This document shows, piece by piece, positions 36,326 to 45,299 of a DNA stretch of 64,000 nt. The notes under the pieces were generated by a model. That model did no database searches. It saw only the letters and a program-made list of their open reading frames with translations, and was not told the DNA's origin. The position numbers were made by a program, and so were the translations under genes. Each line of letters starts with the position of its first letter. The stretch's first letter is position 1. This DNA comes from Zunongwangia pacifica (GTDB taxonomy: Bacteria; Bacteroidota; Bacteroidia; Flavobacteriales; Flavobacteriaceae): positions 18,552 to 82,551 of the forward strand of contig NZ_JAKHSK010000021.1 of the NCBI RefSeq assembly GCF_023499215.1. Reading direction: 5' to 3'.

Positions 36326-39300
36326 ATGATTAATAAAATCATTGACTTTTCTGTCAATAATAAATTTATCGTCGGGCTGCTAACACTGGTTCTTATTGCC
36401 GGCGGTTTGTGGAGCATGCAGGAAGTTCCTGTAGATGCGCAACCCGATATTACCAATAATCAAATACAGGTCATTACCCAGGCACCGAGTTTAGGGGTAG
36501 AAGATATCGAAGAGTTTGTGACGTATCCTGTAGAAGTCGCCATGGGAAACCTCCCTGAAGTAAAAGAAATCCGCTCGGTGTCCAGATTCGGACTTTCAGT
36601 GGTTACCATTGTTTTTAATGATGATGCCGGTACTTATTTACCGCGGCAGCTCGTCGCAGAGCAACTTTCTAAAGTAAAAAAAGAAATACCGGAAGGATTT
36701 GGAGAGCCATTTATGGGACCCATTTCTACTGGTTTGGGCGAAATTTATCAATACACTCTGGAAGTCGATCCCCGGTTTAAAGATCAATATTCGGTTACCC
36801 GTTTACGCAGCATCCAGGATTGGATTGTAAAACGCCAGTTTGCCATGGTTCCCGGAGTTGTAGAGGTGAATAGTATTGGTGGTAAAATAAAGCAATATGA
36901 AGTGGCTATAGATCCCGATCATTTGCGATCGATGGATGTTACCATTGCTGAAGTTTTTAATGCGCTACAATCTAATAATCAAAACACTGGAGGTGCCTAT
37001 ATCGAAAAAAATCACCGTGCCAATTTTATTAGAGGTGAAGGCCTGGTGACCTCGATAAGCGATATCGAGAATATTGTGATTAAAAATGAGAAATTCCCAA
37101 TAACCGTTGGCGATGTGGCCAGGGTGCAAATGGGAAATGCCATTAGGTATGGAGCGCTTACAAAAAACGGAAATGGTGAAGCTGTGGGCGGAAGTATTTT
37201 GATGCTAAAAGGAGCAAACTCTAATGTAGTGGTCAAAAATGTAAAAGACCGTATTGCACAAATCGAAAAATCCCTTCCAGAAGGGGTTCATATTAAACCC
37301 TTTTTAGATCGTAGTGAATTAATAGCGAATACCACCGCTACCGTAAAAAATAATTTACTGGAAGGTGGACTTATCGTGATCTTTATTTTGGTGGTTTTAC
37401 TGGGGAATTTTAGAGGGGGGCTTATCGTAGCTTCTACCATTCCGCTTTCCTTGTTTTTTGCATTTATCCTGATGAATATTTTTGATGTTTGGGCCAATTT
37501 AATGAGCCTGGGAGCTATTGATTTTGGGATTATTGTAGATGGCGCGGTTATCATCGTAGAGAGTACCGTTTTTATCTTTAGCCAAAAATCTTTAAAACAA
37601 AAACTCGATCAAAATCAGAAAAATAAACTGGTGAGCAAATCCTCCAAAAAAATGATGAATTCTGCCTTTTTTGGTCAGGCCATCATTTTAATTGTTTTTC
37701 TACCCATTTTGGCTTTAGAAGGGGTGGAAGGGAAAATGTTTAAACCAATGGCACTTACCTTCATCTTTGCCATGCTTGGGGCCATGATCCTTTGTCTTAC
37801 CTATGTGCCGATGATTTCGGCATTGTTCCTTAAAAATAGAAAGTCCGATAAAAAAGGATGGGGAGATCGATTCATAGTATGGCTTCAGGAAAAATACGAG
37901 CCTTTACTTCAAAAAGCATTAAAAGGATCGAAAGTGATCGTAGCTTGCGCAATATTATTACTGGTTTTTGCAGGCTATCTTTTTAGCCGAATGGGCGGGG
38001 AGTTTATTCCGCAGTTAGATGAAGGCGATCTTGCATTTCACGTGATCTTAAAACCGGGAAGTTCGCTTAATGAAGGGATTGCCACTTCCACAAAAATCGA
38101 AAATTTACTGCTAGATAATTTTCCTGAAGTAAAGCAGGTCGTGACGCGATTTGGAGTTTCTGAAGTCCCAACCGATCCCATGCCCATGGATATAGGCGAT
38201 AGTTTTGTGATTTTAAAATCGAAATCTGAATGGACCTCGGCAGATAGTAAAGATGAGCTTATTGAAAAAATGAAGCATACGATAAGTGAAATTCCCGGGG
38301 TAAGCTACGAATTTACCCAGCCTGTAGAAATGCGTTTTAATGAGTTGCTTACCGGAATTAGAGAAGATATTGCCGTAAAACTGTACGGTGAAGATCTGGA
38401 CGTTCTCGCCGCAAAAGCACAGGAAATGGGGAGTGTAATTGCCGGCGTAGATGGCGTTGCCGATATGAAAGTAGAGGCCACTGCCGGATTACCACAAATT
38501 ACTATAGCGTATGATCGTGCCCAAATGGCTCGCTATGGAATAAATATCGAAAAGGTAAATGAAATGGTAAAAACGGCTTTTGCCGGGGCTAAAGCCGGAG
38601 TTGTTTTTGAGGGCGAACGAAAATTTGATCTGGTGCTCCGTTTGGAGGAAGAAAACCGTAAGGATTTATCAGATATTGAAGCATTGTATATCAACTTACC
38701 AGATGGTAGCAGTGTTCCTTTACAGGAACTGGCCAGTATTAGCTATAAGCCGGGACCAATGCAAATTAGCCGGGATAACACCAATCGCAGAACCTATGTT
38801 GGGATTAATATCAGAGACCGGGATGTAAAATCTGTAGTTCATGATATTCAGCAAGAGTTAGATGCTAATTTCGATCTTCCGCCGGGATATTTTATAAGGT
38901 ACGGTGGTGCTTTCGAGAATTTAGAGCGGGCAAGCCAGCGATTGCAAATTGTAGTTCCTATTGCGTTATTGCTTATTTTTATTCTTATCTACTTTGCTTT
39001 AAAGTCCTTTAGGCAAACTTTAATGATTTATATGGCGATACCGCTGGCGGCCATTGGCGGGATCATCTCTCTTTGGCTACGTGGGATGCCATTTAGCATA
39101 TCGGCCGGGGTTGGTTTTATAGTGCTTTTTGGTGTCGCTGTTTTAAACGGACTCGTTTTAATTGGTAGTTTAAATGAATTAAAAGAAGAAGGAGAAAACA
39201 ATAATTTAAAGGAACGAATTTTACAGGGAACAAAACGAAGAATTCGGCCAATTTTACTGACTGCCCTTACCGATGTTCTTGGTTTTTTACCCATGGCTTT

Positions 39301-40666
39301 TTCAAGCTCGGCAGGAGCCGAAGTGCAACGCCCATTAGCAACGGTAGTGATTGGCGGTTTATTGACCTCGACCTTATTAACGCTATTTGTCTTACCTATT
39401 TTGTATAAGTGGGTGGAAGAGGGTGTTTTTAATTTCAGCATAAAAAAGGATAAAGTCGCTACAGCAGGATTGCTTTTGGCGATTTTACTGCCTAATTTTT
39501 CTAATGCCCAGCAAAATACAAATGAAATATTTCCTGAAATAAACATGCATGAAGCGGTAGAACTAGGACTTCAAAATTATCCTTTATTAAAAAACAAACA
39601 CTTACAAATAGACAAGCAACAGGCTTTAAAAAAGAATGCCTGGGATTTTGGTAAAACAAGCATTTTTACCGGTGGTGAAGAGCTTAAAGACGGTAACGGG
39701 ATTTACACCAGGATAGGCGTTAGTCAGCAAAATATTGATGTTTTCGGAATTTCTTCAGCTTTAAAACTTCAAAAAGAAAAATTGAAATTAGCTGAAAATG
39801 AACTGAATTTATCCAAAATTGAAGTGGCCAGACAAATCCGGAAATTATGGGCCAAAACCTATGCGGCAAAGCGAAAATTTCAGTTATATAAAGAGCTAGA
39901 CTCGATGTACGGGAAATTTAATGAAGCGGTAGCCTTACGTTACGAAGTGGAAGCCATCTCCAGATTAGAGCAATTAAATGCCCAAAATAAGGTAAATCAG
40001 ATTCGGGTGAAAACGCAACAGGCTAAAACAGCTTATGTGAATGCTTTAAGCGAGCTGAATTTATGGCTGGGAGCTGAGGTTCTTAAAACGGTACCTTCAG
40101 CGATACAGCTATTGCCTCTTCAGTATTCCGAAGAAAATAGCACTGAAAATCATCCAATTTTAAGTACGGCAAATCAGGCAACAGAAGTAGCTTCGGCAAA
40201 CCTGCAAAAACAAAAAGCCGCATTTTTACCAAAGTTGAATTTACAGTATGCCAAGCAGGAAGTGCAGGGAACAGATGGTTTTTATAGCTATCAGGCAGGG
40301 ATTTCTATTCCGTTTTTAAGTGGTAAAAGCTATGGAGATGCCAGGGCTGCAAAGATTGAAACCGAGATTGTAAATAGAGAGGCTAATTTTAAAAATCAGC
40401 AATTTTTAGTACAGCAGCAACAAGCGCAGCAAAATTATGAAAGCTGGAAAGTGAATTGGCAGTATTATCAGGATGGTGCTTTAAATGTGGCCAAAGAACA
40501 GCGAAAAGGAGCGTTACTGGCCTATAACGAAGGCGCTTTGGATTACGTGGCTTTTATTCAGAACCTGGAAGAGGCTTTAAAAACCGAGCTGGATGCGATT
40601 GAAGCTGTGAAAGCCTATTTACTGGCTTATGCTGAAATGAAATTTTACCTGGGAAATGATATTTAA
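36326..40666 (+). CDS. CzcA-type heavy-metal RND pump fused to a TolC-like outer-membrane domain
   Basis: A protein of 1446 residues from the ATG at 36326; the longer frame begins at a TTG with no signal. Residues 1 to about 1035 are a metal-class RND pump: MINKIIDFSVNNKFIVGLLT opens TM1, and TM4 has DFGIIVDGAVIIVES, the D-F-G-x3-D-G-A pattern of divalent-cation (Zn, Co, Cd, Ni) exporters rather than the Cu/Ag type. After a linker, VATAGLLLAILLPNFSNAQQ looks like an internal signal peptide. An alpha-helical outer-membrane factor follows (LGLQNYPLLKNKHLQIDKQQ onward). Pump and exit duct are thus one gene, next to the adaptor at 40689. Confidence 0.9.
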   Translation: MINKIIDFSVNNKFIVGLLTLVLIAGGLWSMQEVPVDAQPDITNNQIQVITQAPSLGVEDIEEFVTYPVEVAMGNLPEVKEIRSVSRFGLSVVTIVFNDDAGTYLPRQLVAEQLSKVKKEIPEGFGEPFMGPISTGLGEIYQYTLEVDPRFKDQYSVTRLRSIQDWIVKRQFAMVPGVVEVNSIGGKIKQYEVAIDPDHLRSMDVTIAEVFNALQSNNQNTGGAYIEKNHRANFIRGEGLVTSISDIENIVIKNEKFPITVGDVARVQMGNAIRYGALTKNGNGEAVGGSILMLKGANSNVVVKNVKDRIAQIEKSLPEGVHIKPFLDRSELIANTTATVKNNLLEGGLIVIFILVVLLGNFRGGLIVASTIPLSLFFAFILMNIFDVWANLMSLGAIDFGIIVDGAVIIVESTVFIFSQKSLKQKLDQNQKNKLVSKSSKKMMNSAFFGQAIILIVFLPILALEGVEGKMFKPMALTFIFAMLGAMILCLTYVPMISALFLKNRKSDKKGWGDRFIVWLQEKYEPLLQKALKGSKVIVACAILLLVFAGYLFSRMGGEFIPQLDEGDLAFHVILKPGSSLNEGIATSTKIENLLLDNFPEVKQVVTRFGVSEVPTDPMPMDIGDSFVILKSKSEWTSADSKDELIEKMKHTISEIPGVSYEFTQPVEMRFNELLTGIREDIAVKLYGEDLDVLAAKAQEMGSVIAGVDGVADMKVEATAGLPQITIAYDRAQMARYGINIEKVNEMVKTAFAGAKAGVVFEGERKFDLVLRLEEENRKDLSDIEALYINLPDGSSVPLQELASISYKPGPMQISRDNTNRRTYVGINIRDRDVKSVVHDIQQELDANFDLPPGYFIRYGGAFENLERASQRLQIVVPIALLLIFILIYFALKSFRQTLMIYMAIPLAAIGGIISLWLRGMPFSISAGVGFIVLFGVAVLNGLVLIGSLNELKEEGENNNLKERILQGTKRRIRPILLTALTDVLGFLPMAFSSSAGAEVQRPLATVVIGGLLTSTLLTLFVLPILYKWVEEGVFNFSIKKDKVATAGLLLAILLPNFSNAQQNTNEIFPEINMHEAVELGLQNYPLLKNKHLQIDKQQALKKNAWDFGKTSIFTGGEELKDGNGIYTRIGVSQQNIDVFGISSALKLQKEKLKLAENELNLSKIEVARQIRKLWAKTYAAKRKFQLYKELDSMYGKFNEAVALRYEVEAISRLEQLNAQNKVNQIRVKTQQAKTAYVNALSELNLWLGAEVLKTVPSAIQLLPLQYSEENSTENHPILSTANQATEVASANLQKQKAAFLPKLNLQYAKQEVQGTDGFYSYQAGISIPFLSGKSYGDARAAKIETEIVNREANFKNQQFLVQQQQAQQNYESWKVNWQYYQDGALNVAKEQRKGALLAYNEGALDYVAFIQNLEEALKTELDAIEAVKAYLLAYAEMKFYLGNDI

Positions 40667-40688
40667 AAATCTGAAATTATAAAATACA

Positions 40689-41882
40689 ATGAAATTATAT
40701 ACAATTTTAAGTGTGCTGCTTTTTGGTGTTTTAGCGGCCTGCGGAAATAAGGAATCTAAAGAGCATGTTGAAAATGGAGATCAAACTGAAATTAACGCGG
40801 AATCTGAAGGAAATCAACACGCTTTAAAAAGCGTTGAAATGAGTACCTCTCAATTTGATGCTTTAGACATTAAATTAGGTACTGTGAAGATGCGGAATAT
40901 GGCGGGTATGATTACGGCTAATGGGCAATTAGAGGTGCCGCCACAAAATGAAGCATCAGTTACTACGGTGTACGGCGCAACTATTAAAAGTATCAATGTG
41001 ATTGAGGGGCATCAGGTGAAACAGGGACAGGTACTCGCGTATATTTCGCATCCTGATATTGTGGCCATCCAAACACAATTTTTAAATACGTTTAATCAAT
41101 TTCAGCTTAAAGAAAAAGAATTCAAGCGCCAGAAAAAGCTTTATGATGCCGGTGTGGCTTCAGGAGAAAGTTTTCAGGTTACGACAACCGAATTTCAGAA
41201 TGCAAAAGAGGCCATGAACGGATTAAAAGCGCAGTTACATTTACTTAATATTAATCCAGATCGGGTATCGCAGGGGAAATTAGCAGAAAAGGTTCCGGTT
41301 TTGAGTCCGATTAGTGGTGCGGTAGAAAAGGTAAATGTGAAGATTGGGCAGTATGTCTCTGCCCAAACCGAACTTTTTGAAATATTAAATACCCAAGATG
41401 TTCATGCCGATCTAATGGTTTTTGAAAAAGATATTGAAAATGTTGAAATTGGACAATCGGTGCGGCTCGCTTTAAAGTCGCGGCCAGACTTAGAAATGAT
41501 GGCGAAGATTATCTCAGTAGGGCAGGTGTTTGAAGAAAACCCGAAAGCAGTGCATATTCATGCCGAAATTGAAGACAAACCCAACAACTTAATCCCGGGG
41601 ATGTACCTTACCGGAAAGATTATTAATGAATATCATCCTACAGAAGCTATCCCAACCGAAGCTGTTTTTACCGAAAATAACCGGGATTTTATTTTTAAGG
41701 CAGAAGAAAATAATGGTAAATGGCGTTTTACTCCTGTAGAAGTTAAAACGGGGATAGAGGATAACAACTGGATAACTATTACCTTTATGGAACCTAAGGA
41801 TAAAAGAGCAAAATTTGCCTTAAATAATGCGTATTATCTACAGGCTGAAATGAATAAAGGGGAAGGTGGCCATTCACATTAA
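40689..41882 (+). CDS. Metal efflux RND periplasmic adaptor (CusB/CzcB-like lipoprotein)
   Basis: A 397-residue membrane-fusion protein. The lipobox is GVLAAC (Cys about 18). It has lipoyl halves (VYGATIKSINVIEGHQVKQG; VPVLSPISGAVEKVNVKIGQ), an alpha hairpin (about 120-180), and beta-barrel segments ending in IPTEAVFTENNRDFIF. A His-containing tail (GEGGHSH) closes it and may bind metal. It sits 22 bases after the CzcA-TolC fusion, which it would join across the periplasm. Confidence 0.9.
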   Translation: MKLYTILSVLLFGVLAACGNKESKEHVENGDQTEINAESEGNQHALKSVEMSTSQFDALDIKLGTVKMRNMAGMITANGQLEVPPQNEASVTTVYGATIKSINVIEGHQVKQGQVLAYISHPDIVAIQTQFLNTFNQFQLKEKEFKRQKKLYDAGVASGESFQVTTTEFQNAKEAMNGLKAQLHLLNINPDRVSQGKLAEKVPVLSPISGAVEKVNVKIGQYVSAQTELFEILNTQDVHADLMVFEKDIENVEIGQSVRLALKSRPDLEMMAKIISVGQVFEENPKAVHIHAEIEDKPNNLIPGMYLTGKIINEYHPTEAIPTEAVFTENNRDFIFKAEENNGKWRFTPVEVKTGIEDNNWITITFMEPKDKRAKFALNNAYYLQAEMNKGEGGHSH

Positions 41883-41889
41883 TTATGCT

Positions 41890-42300
41890 ATGGAAGAAAT
41901 TGAAACTATTTTAAAAGCCAGGGGAATTCGCCCTACCGCGGTGCGCCTTTTGGTTTATAAATTTATGGCTAAAGAATCTTTGGCGATGAGTTTAAATGAT
42001 ATCGAAGCCGCTTTTGGCCAAACAGAAAGAACGACCCTTTTTAGAAGTTTAAAATTATTTGAAGAAAAAGGCCTGGTGCATAAAATTGAAGATGGTAGCG
42101 GTATTGCCAAATTTGCTTTAGAAACTGCCGGGGAAAATGGAGTGAGCGATAAATTGCATTTGCATTTTCACTGCTCTAAATGTGGGGAAACCCAATGCTT
42201 AACAGATCAAACAATTCCAAATATCAGCCTTCCCAAAGGTTTTAAAGCTACCGATGCTAATCTTGTAGTTAAAGGCTTATGTGATAAATGTTCTTTTTAA
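41890..42300 (+). CDS. Fur-family metal-responsive regulator
   Basis: A regulator of about 136 residues with a winged-helix N half (RGIRPTAVRLLVYKFMA, then ERTTLFRSLKLFEEKGLVHK) and a C-terminal dimerisation half. It has HLHFHCSKCGETQC and a closing GLCDKCSF, giving two CxxC pairs that can hold structural zinc. The longer frame starts at a GTG inside the adaptor gene; the ATG at 41890, 7 bases after the adaptor stop, is better. As last gene of the efflux cluster it may be a Zur-like or other metal sensor acting on the dyad at 35669. Confidence 0.88.
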   Translation: MEEIETILKARGIRPTAVRLLVYKFMAKESLAMSLNDIEAAFGQTERTTLFRSLKLFEEKGLVHKIEDGSGIAKFALETAGENGVSDKLHLHFHCSKCGETQCLTDQTIPNISLPKGFKATDANLVVKGLCDKCSF

Positions 42301-42303
42301 AAT

Positions 42304-42546
42304 TTACTTTTTTTGATAAGCTTTTCGTTTTAACCAGATACTTAGCGCCACAAAAATTATAAAAAGTAAAATTTTACCTGTGAGCACTCCTAAGCCAAAA
42401 CTTGTAGCGTTTTTAATTACTTCAATGATTACTGCTATACAACTTATAAGAAGGTAAAGACTTACGAGTGCACAAATCCAGAAGGCTGTTTTTTTTATCA
42501 TAAAAAGTAAATAGCCAAGGGTTATAAGCTTATAACTCTTGGCCAT
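42304..42546 (-). CDS. Small membrane protein, unknown function
   Basis: Up to 80 residues with two predicted membrane helices (TAFWICALVSLYLLISCIAV and LTGKILLFIIFVALSIWL) and a basic tail (KRKAYQKK). The ATG at 42546 lies four bases after the stop of the Bor-like gene, which suggests one transcript; a second ATG 15 codons later (42501) gives a cleaner start just before the first helix. I recognise no family. It converges with the Fur gene with only three bases between their stops. Confidence 0.6.
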   Translation of the reverse strand: MAKSYKLITLGYLLFMIKKTAFWICALVSLYLLISCIAVIIEVIKNATSFGLGVLTGKILLFIIFVALSIWLKRKAYQKK

Positions 42547-42550
42547 AAAT

Positions 42551-42844
42551 TTATTTAGTTACTGTTGTAGTTGTTGGGCTATATATTCCAAAAGTTAATG
42601 TTGAAACTAGTCCGTTAATGAAACTCATTTCGGTATGCACCGTGTAATTTTCAGCGTCTCCGGCCATTTCTTTGTCATTAGAGACACCTACTGGGGCTAA
42701 ACCGCCAATAAGGTAATGATTCCATTGAGTAACTTTTTGATTCCCTTGTGCCCCTTTTCCTACTACGGTTGTATAGGAATAACAAGAGGTGAATAAAATG
42801 GAAGCACAAAAAATGATACTGCAAAGTTTTATTGCTCTTTTCAT
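42551..42844 (-). CDS. Bor-like lipoprotein
   Basis: A 97-residue lipoprotein: signal peptide with lipobox LFTSC (Cys about 21), WNHYLIGGLAPVG in the middle and the tail FINGLVSTLTFGIYSPTTTTV. This spacing resembles the Bor protein of phage lambda (HHFFVSGIG and FVNGLLGFITLGIYTP), a surface lipoprotein linked to serum resistance in E. coli. Chromosomal relatives occur in Bacteroidota; their role is unknown. A perfect TATATTTG box lies 23 bases upstream of the ATG. No other phage genes are nearby. Confidence 0.72.
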   Translation of the reverse strand: MKRAIKLCSIIFCASILFTSCYSYTTVVGKGAQGNQKVTQWNHYLIGGLAPVGVSNDKEMAGDAENYTVHTEMSFINGLVSTLTFGIYSPTTTTVTK

Positions 42845-42867
42845 AAATATTAAGATTGATTATTGTA

Positions 42868-42875
42868 CAAATATA
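42868..42875 (-). promoter_or_regulatory. -7 promoter box of Bor-like gene
   Basis: The minus strand reads TATATTTG, a perfect TAnnTTTG match 23 bases before the ATG. The region at -33 is T-rich but lacks a clear TTG. Confidence 0.5.
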
Positions 42876-42949
42876 TAATTAACATGATTTTGAAAAAGCT
42901 TTAAGTTTATTTTTTTTATTATCCATAATGAGTAATAATTTGTTGTTTT

Positions 42950-43056
42950 CGTTATTTCTTCCAATAGCTATCGGAATTGATTTGGGACCTTATAATACAT
43001 TAAAAAAACAAAATCTTGAGGATGACAATACCATATTATGATTCATTCCGGACATT
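42950..43056. repeat. Diverged copy of the 36140 repeat
   Basis: Aligns along its length with 36140-36290: both have CCRATAGCTATCGGAATTGAT, then a TNTATTAAAAA-like part and CATTATGAT/GCGGATATT-like end. The nested CCCTGAA stem of the other copy is missing here. Confidence 0.55.
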
Positions 43057-43091
43057 AATTTTTTTAATCTACTTATTTAAATTTGATGCTA

Positions 43092-43145
43092 TTGTTCTTA
43101 CCCAAAAAAATCCTCTGTAAAGAGGATTTTTTTGGGTAAGAACAA
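43092..43145. terminator. 24-base perfect hairpin, bidirectional terminator
   Basis: The arms 43092-43115 and 43122-43145 are perfectly complementary over 24 bases around a TGTAAA loop. The inner part AAAAAAATCCTC/GAGGATTTTTTT is a classic terminator for both strands; the outer TTGTTCTTACCC/GGGTAAGAACAA extends it. It follows the carboxylesterase gene on the minus strand. Confidence 0.85.
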
Positions 43146-43153
43146 ATGTTTTT

Positions 43154-43264
43154 ATGGCGCCGCAAAGGGTTTAATACCCTGTCCCGTTAGCTATTGGGAT
43201 GCCTCGAATTGAAATTTTGTCTCTATCGAATGCCTCGCGGGCTTGCCCCGAGATAGTTTACTTA
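43154..43264 (-). repeat. Three-stem dispersed repeat, copy 1
   Basis: About 111 bases that match 62914-63024 with roughly 13 differences. Stems: GGGT/ACCC (43167-43179), an imperfect CCCG..GGGA palindrome (43182-43199), and CTCG-C-GGGC/GCCC-CGAG (43234-43252). The element overlaps the end of the carboxylesterase gene and supplies its stop codon. Confidence 0.75.
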
Positions 43265-44898
43265 GAATATTGTTTATCTAAAAACAAAAATCGTTTGTCG
43301 TCTTCTGCACTCTCTGCTTTAGATTCAGTATCAAGGATCATTACAGGAGGTGTTTCATCGTTAGCCTCAGCTTTTGTCCATTCCGGTAAATTTTCGTCAT
43401 TAGGATTTCCGGTTTTAACGAAATTCGCTAAATATTCCTGAATAGTTTCTGAAACCTTATAATCTTCATCGGTCCAGGCGTAATCTTCTATTCGGTCTAA
43501 ATTCCCCATAAAATATTCGATTTCCGCAGCATGAGGAGCGCCAATTGCTTTTGGAGCTTCAGGAGTACTTTTATCTTTTTCCTGAGTCCCGCCGGCAAGA
43601 CCGGGTTGTTTGGACTGATCGTTTAACTGAGGTCTTATTTTGCTATATAAATAACGATAAACAGGGGCATCTGAATTTTTTCGATGAAGGTCGAACCATT
43701 TCCAGGTACTATAAACGATAAAACGATCTGAAGCTAGTTTGGTGGCTGAATAGTTTACCTCTTCTTCAGTATTATTTGGATAAAGATCTAATACTTCTTT
43801 ATAATCTTCAGGATAAATTTCTTTTACTTTTTTTGTGAAATTTTCTGGGGTATTTTCTAAGCCTTGCATGAAGGCCATCCCGGGAATTTCAGCAGAATTC
43901 CAGCCTAAAAGTAATGGAACCTGTGCCTGTTCTTTAGCTTCGAATATTTCAGGGAGAGGTTTTGGTAAAAAGTAATTATCGATTACGGCTGGAAAACCAA
44001 ATCTTCCGGAGTTTTGATAAAGCATAAAAATAGAATCGGTACTCATTGCTCTTAGATCGGCCAGAGATTTCGCACCTACTTTTTCCGCAAAATCAAGTCC
44101 GGTTTTTTCAGCTTCCTCTAAAGCAACCGGTGCAAGCGTAGGGTGTATCGCGGCACCACTTTCCCCAATCGCCCCATGAATAAGGTCTTTAGAGAGTGGC
44201 GAAGCCATCTGAGCGCTGACAGAAATAGAGCCGGCAGATTCTCCTGCAATGGTTACTTTGTTAGGGTCACCACCAAAAGCAGCAATATTATCCTGCACCC
44301 ATTCCAATGATTTTTGCTGATCTAATAATCCGTAATTCCCTGAAGCATTATAGGAAGCTTCTTTACTAAGTTCAGGATGGGCCATAAAACCAAAAATGTT
44401 TAATCTATAGTTTACGGTCACGACAACGATGCCTTTTTTAGCCATAGTTTCGCCATCGTAACGAGGTTCTGAAGCATCACCGGCAACAAATCCGCCGCCA
44501 TAGAAATAAACCAGAACGGGAAGTTTTTGTTCAGCGGCCTCTTTGGGTGTCCATACGTTTAGGTATAAACAATCTTCGCTCATTCCGTTGGAACGGGATT
44601 TCATATCCCCAAAAACATTCGCTTGTACCGGTTTATTCTTAAATTCTGTAGTTTTTAAGGTGTCGTTCCAGCTTTTTGTATCCTGCGGGGCTTTCCAGCG
44701 TAAATCGCCTACTGGCGGTTGGGCAAAAGGAATTCCAAAATATTTTCTAACCGAATTGTCTTCATTTAGGAAACCTTCAACTTTTCCGGTTTTTGTAGAA
44801 ACGATTAGGTTATTCTCTTCGGTTTCCTGATTTTCACTGGTATTTTTGCAGGAAGCTAAAAGGCCCAATCCTGCAAATAAGAGTATGATTTTTTTCAT
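43258..44898 (-). CDS. Type-B carboxylesterase/lipase family lipoprotein
   Basis: A protein of about 546 residues, alpha/beta hydrolase of the carboxylesterase B family. The ATG at 44898 begins a lipoprotein signal (MKKIILLFAGLGLLASC); the upstream ATG at 44931 would bury it. The oxyanion loop is YFYGGGFVAG, the nucleophile Ser is in GESAGS, and a catalytic His lies in GAPHAAEIEYF. The family hydrolyses esters or amides of small molecules. The last two codons lie at the border of a dispersed repeat that may have replaced the original gene end. Confidence 0.9.
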   Translation of the reverse strand: MKKIILLFAGLGLLASCKNTSENQETEENNLIVSTKTGKVEGFLNEDNSVRKYFGIPFAQPPVGDLRWKAPQDTKSWNDTLKTTEFKNKPVQANVFGDMKSRSNGMSEDCLYLNVWTPKEAAEQKLPVLVYFYGGGFVAGDASEPRYDGETMAKKGIVVVTVNYRLNIFGFMAHPELSKEASYNASGNYGLLDQQKSLEWVQDNIAAFGGDPNKVTIAGESAGSISVSAQMASPLSKDLIHGAIGESGAAIHPTLAPVALEEAEKTGLDFAEKVGAKSLADLRAMSTDSIFMLYQNSGRFGFPAVIDNYFLPKPLPEIFEAKEQAQVPLLLGWNSAEIPGMAFMQGLENTPENFTKKVKEIYPEDYKEVLDLYPNNTEEEVNYSATKLASDRFIVYSTWKWFDLHRKNSDAPVYRYLYSKIRPQLNDQSKQPGLAGGTQEKDKSTPEAPKAIGAPHAAEIEYFMGNLDRIEDYAWTDEDYKVSETIQEYLANFVKTGNPNDENLPEWTKAEANDETPPVMILDTESKAESAEDDKRFLFLDKQYSK

Positions 44899-44954
44899 GA
44901 TAGGTGGTATTTTCAATAAATATACAATCATTGCTTAAAAAGTAATCATAAAAA

Positions 44955-44973
44955 AAGCCGGAATTTCCGGCTT
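44955..44973 (-). terminator. Intrinsic terminator
   Basis: AAGCCGGAA pairs with TTCCGGCTT; on the minus strand a run of T follows. It ends the transcript of the gene at 45053-45274, 80 bases downstream of its stop. Confidence 0.8.
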
Positions 44974-45052
44974 GTTCTATATTTTAAGTTGTGATTGTAA
45001 AATCGAACCCAGATTCAAGACTAATTGAATCTGTAAATCGAAATTGTAAGTT

Positions 45053-45274
45053 TTAAATCACAATTTTCTTTTCTCCCTTAATTTCATGATAATTTTGACT
45101 AATATCGTTTTGATTTTTTCTGGTTTTAAGGAGTTTATAGCCCAGGTATCCTAATCCTGCTGCAGCGCCAATTCCCAAGCCTACGATACCGCTTTTTGCA
45201 ACTACTTTTTTCCCTGCTTTTGCGGCAAGATATCCTGCTGCCCATTTTCCGGTTTTCTTCAATTGATTTTTCAT
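45053..45274 (-). CDS. Small glycine-rich membrane protein, unknown function
   Basis: A 73-residue protein with a basic N terminus (MKNQLKKTGKWAAGYLAAKA), a Gly/Ala-rich hydrophobic segment (GIVGLGIGAAAGLGYLGY, about 29-46) and a charged tail. It starts 25 bases after the SDR stop on the same strand and is followed by a terminator, so both may be co-transcribed. The single helix with GxxxG-like spacing suggests helix packing in the membrane. I know no family name for it. Confidence 0.65.
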   Translation of the reverse strand: MKNQLKKTGKWAAGYLAAKAGKKVVAKSGIVGLGIGAAAGLGYLGYKLLKTRKNQNDISQNYHEIKGEKKIVI

Positions 45275-45299
45275 AGAATTTATAGTTTTTATTTGAGTT

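Noticed and set aside
39028..39546. Long minus-strand reading frame inside the CzcA-TolC gene
   Set aside because: It is fully antisense to a well-conserved pump sequence, and the peptide has no family or signal.
42551..42844. Prophage remnant suggested by the Bor-like gene
   Set aside because: No integrase, structural phage gene or att-like repeat was seen around it.
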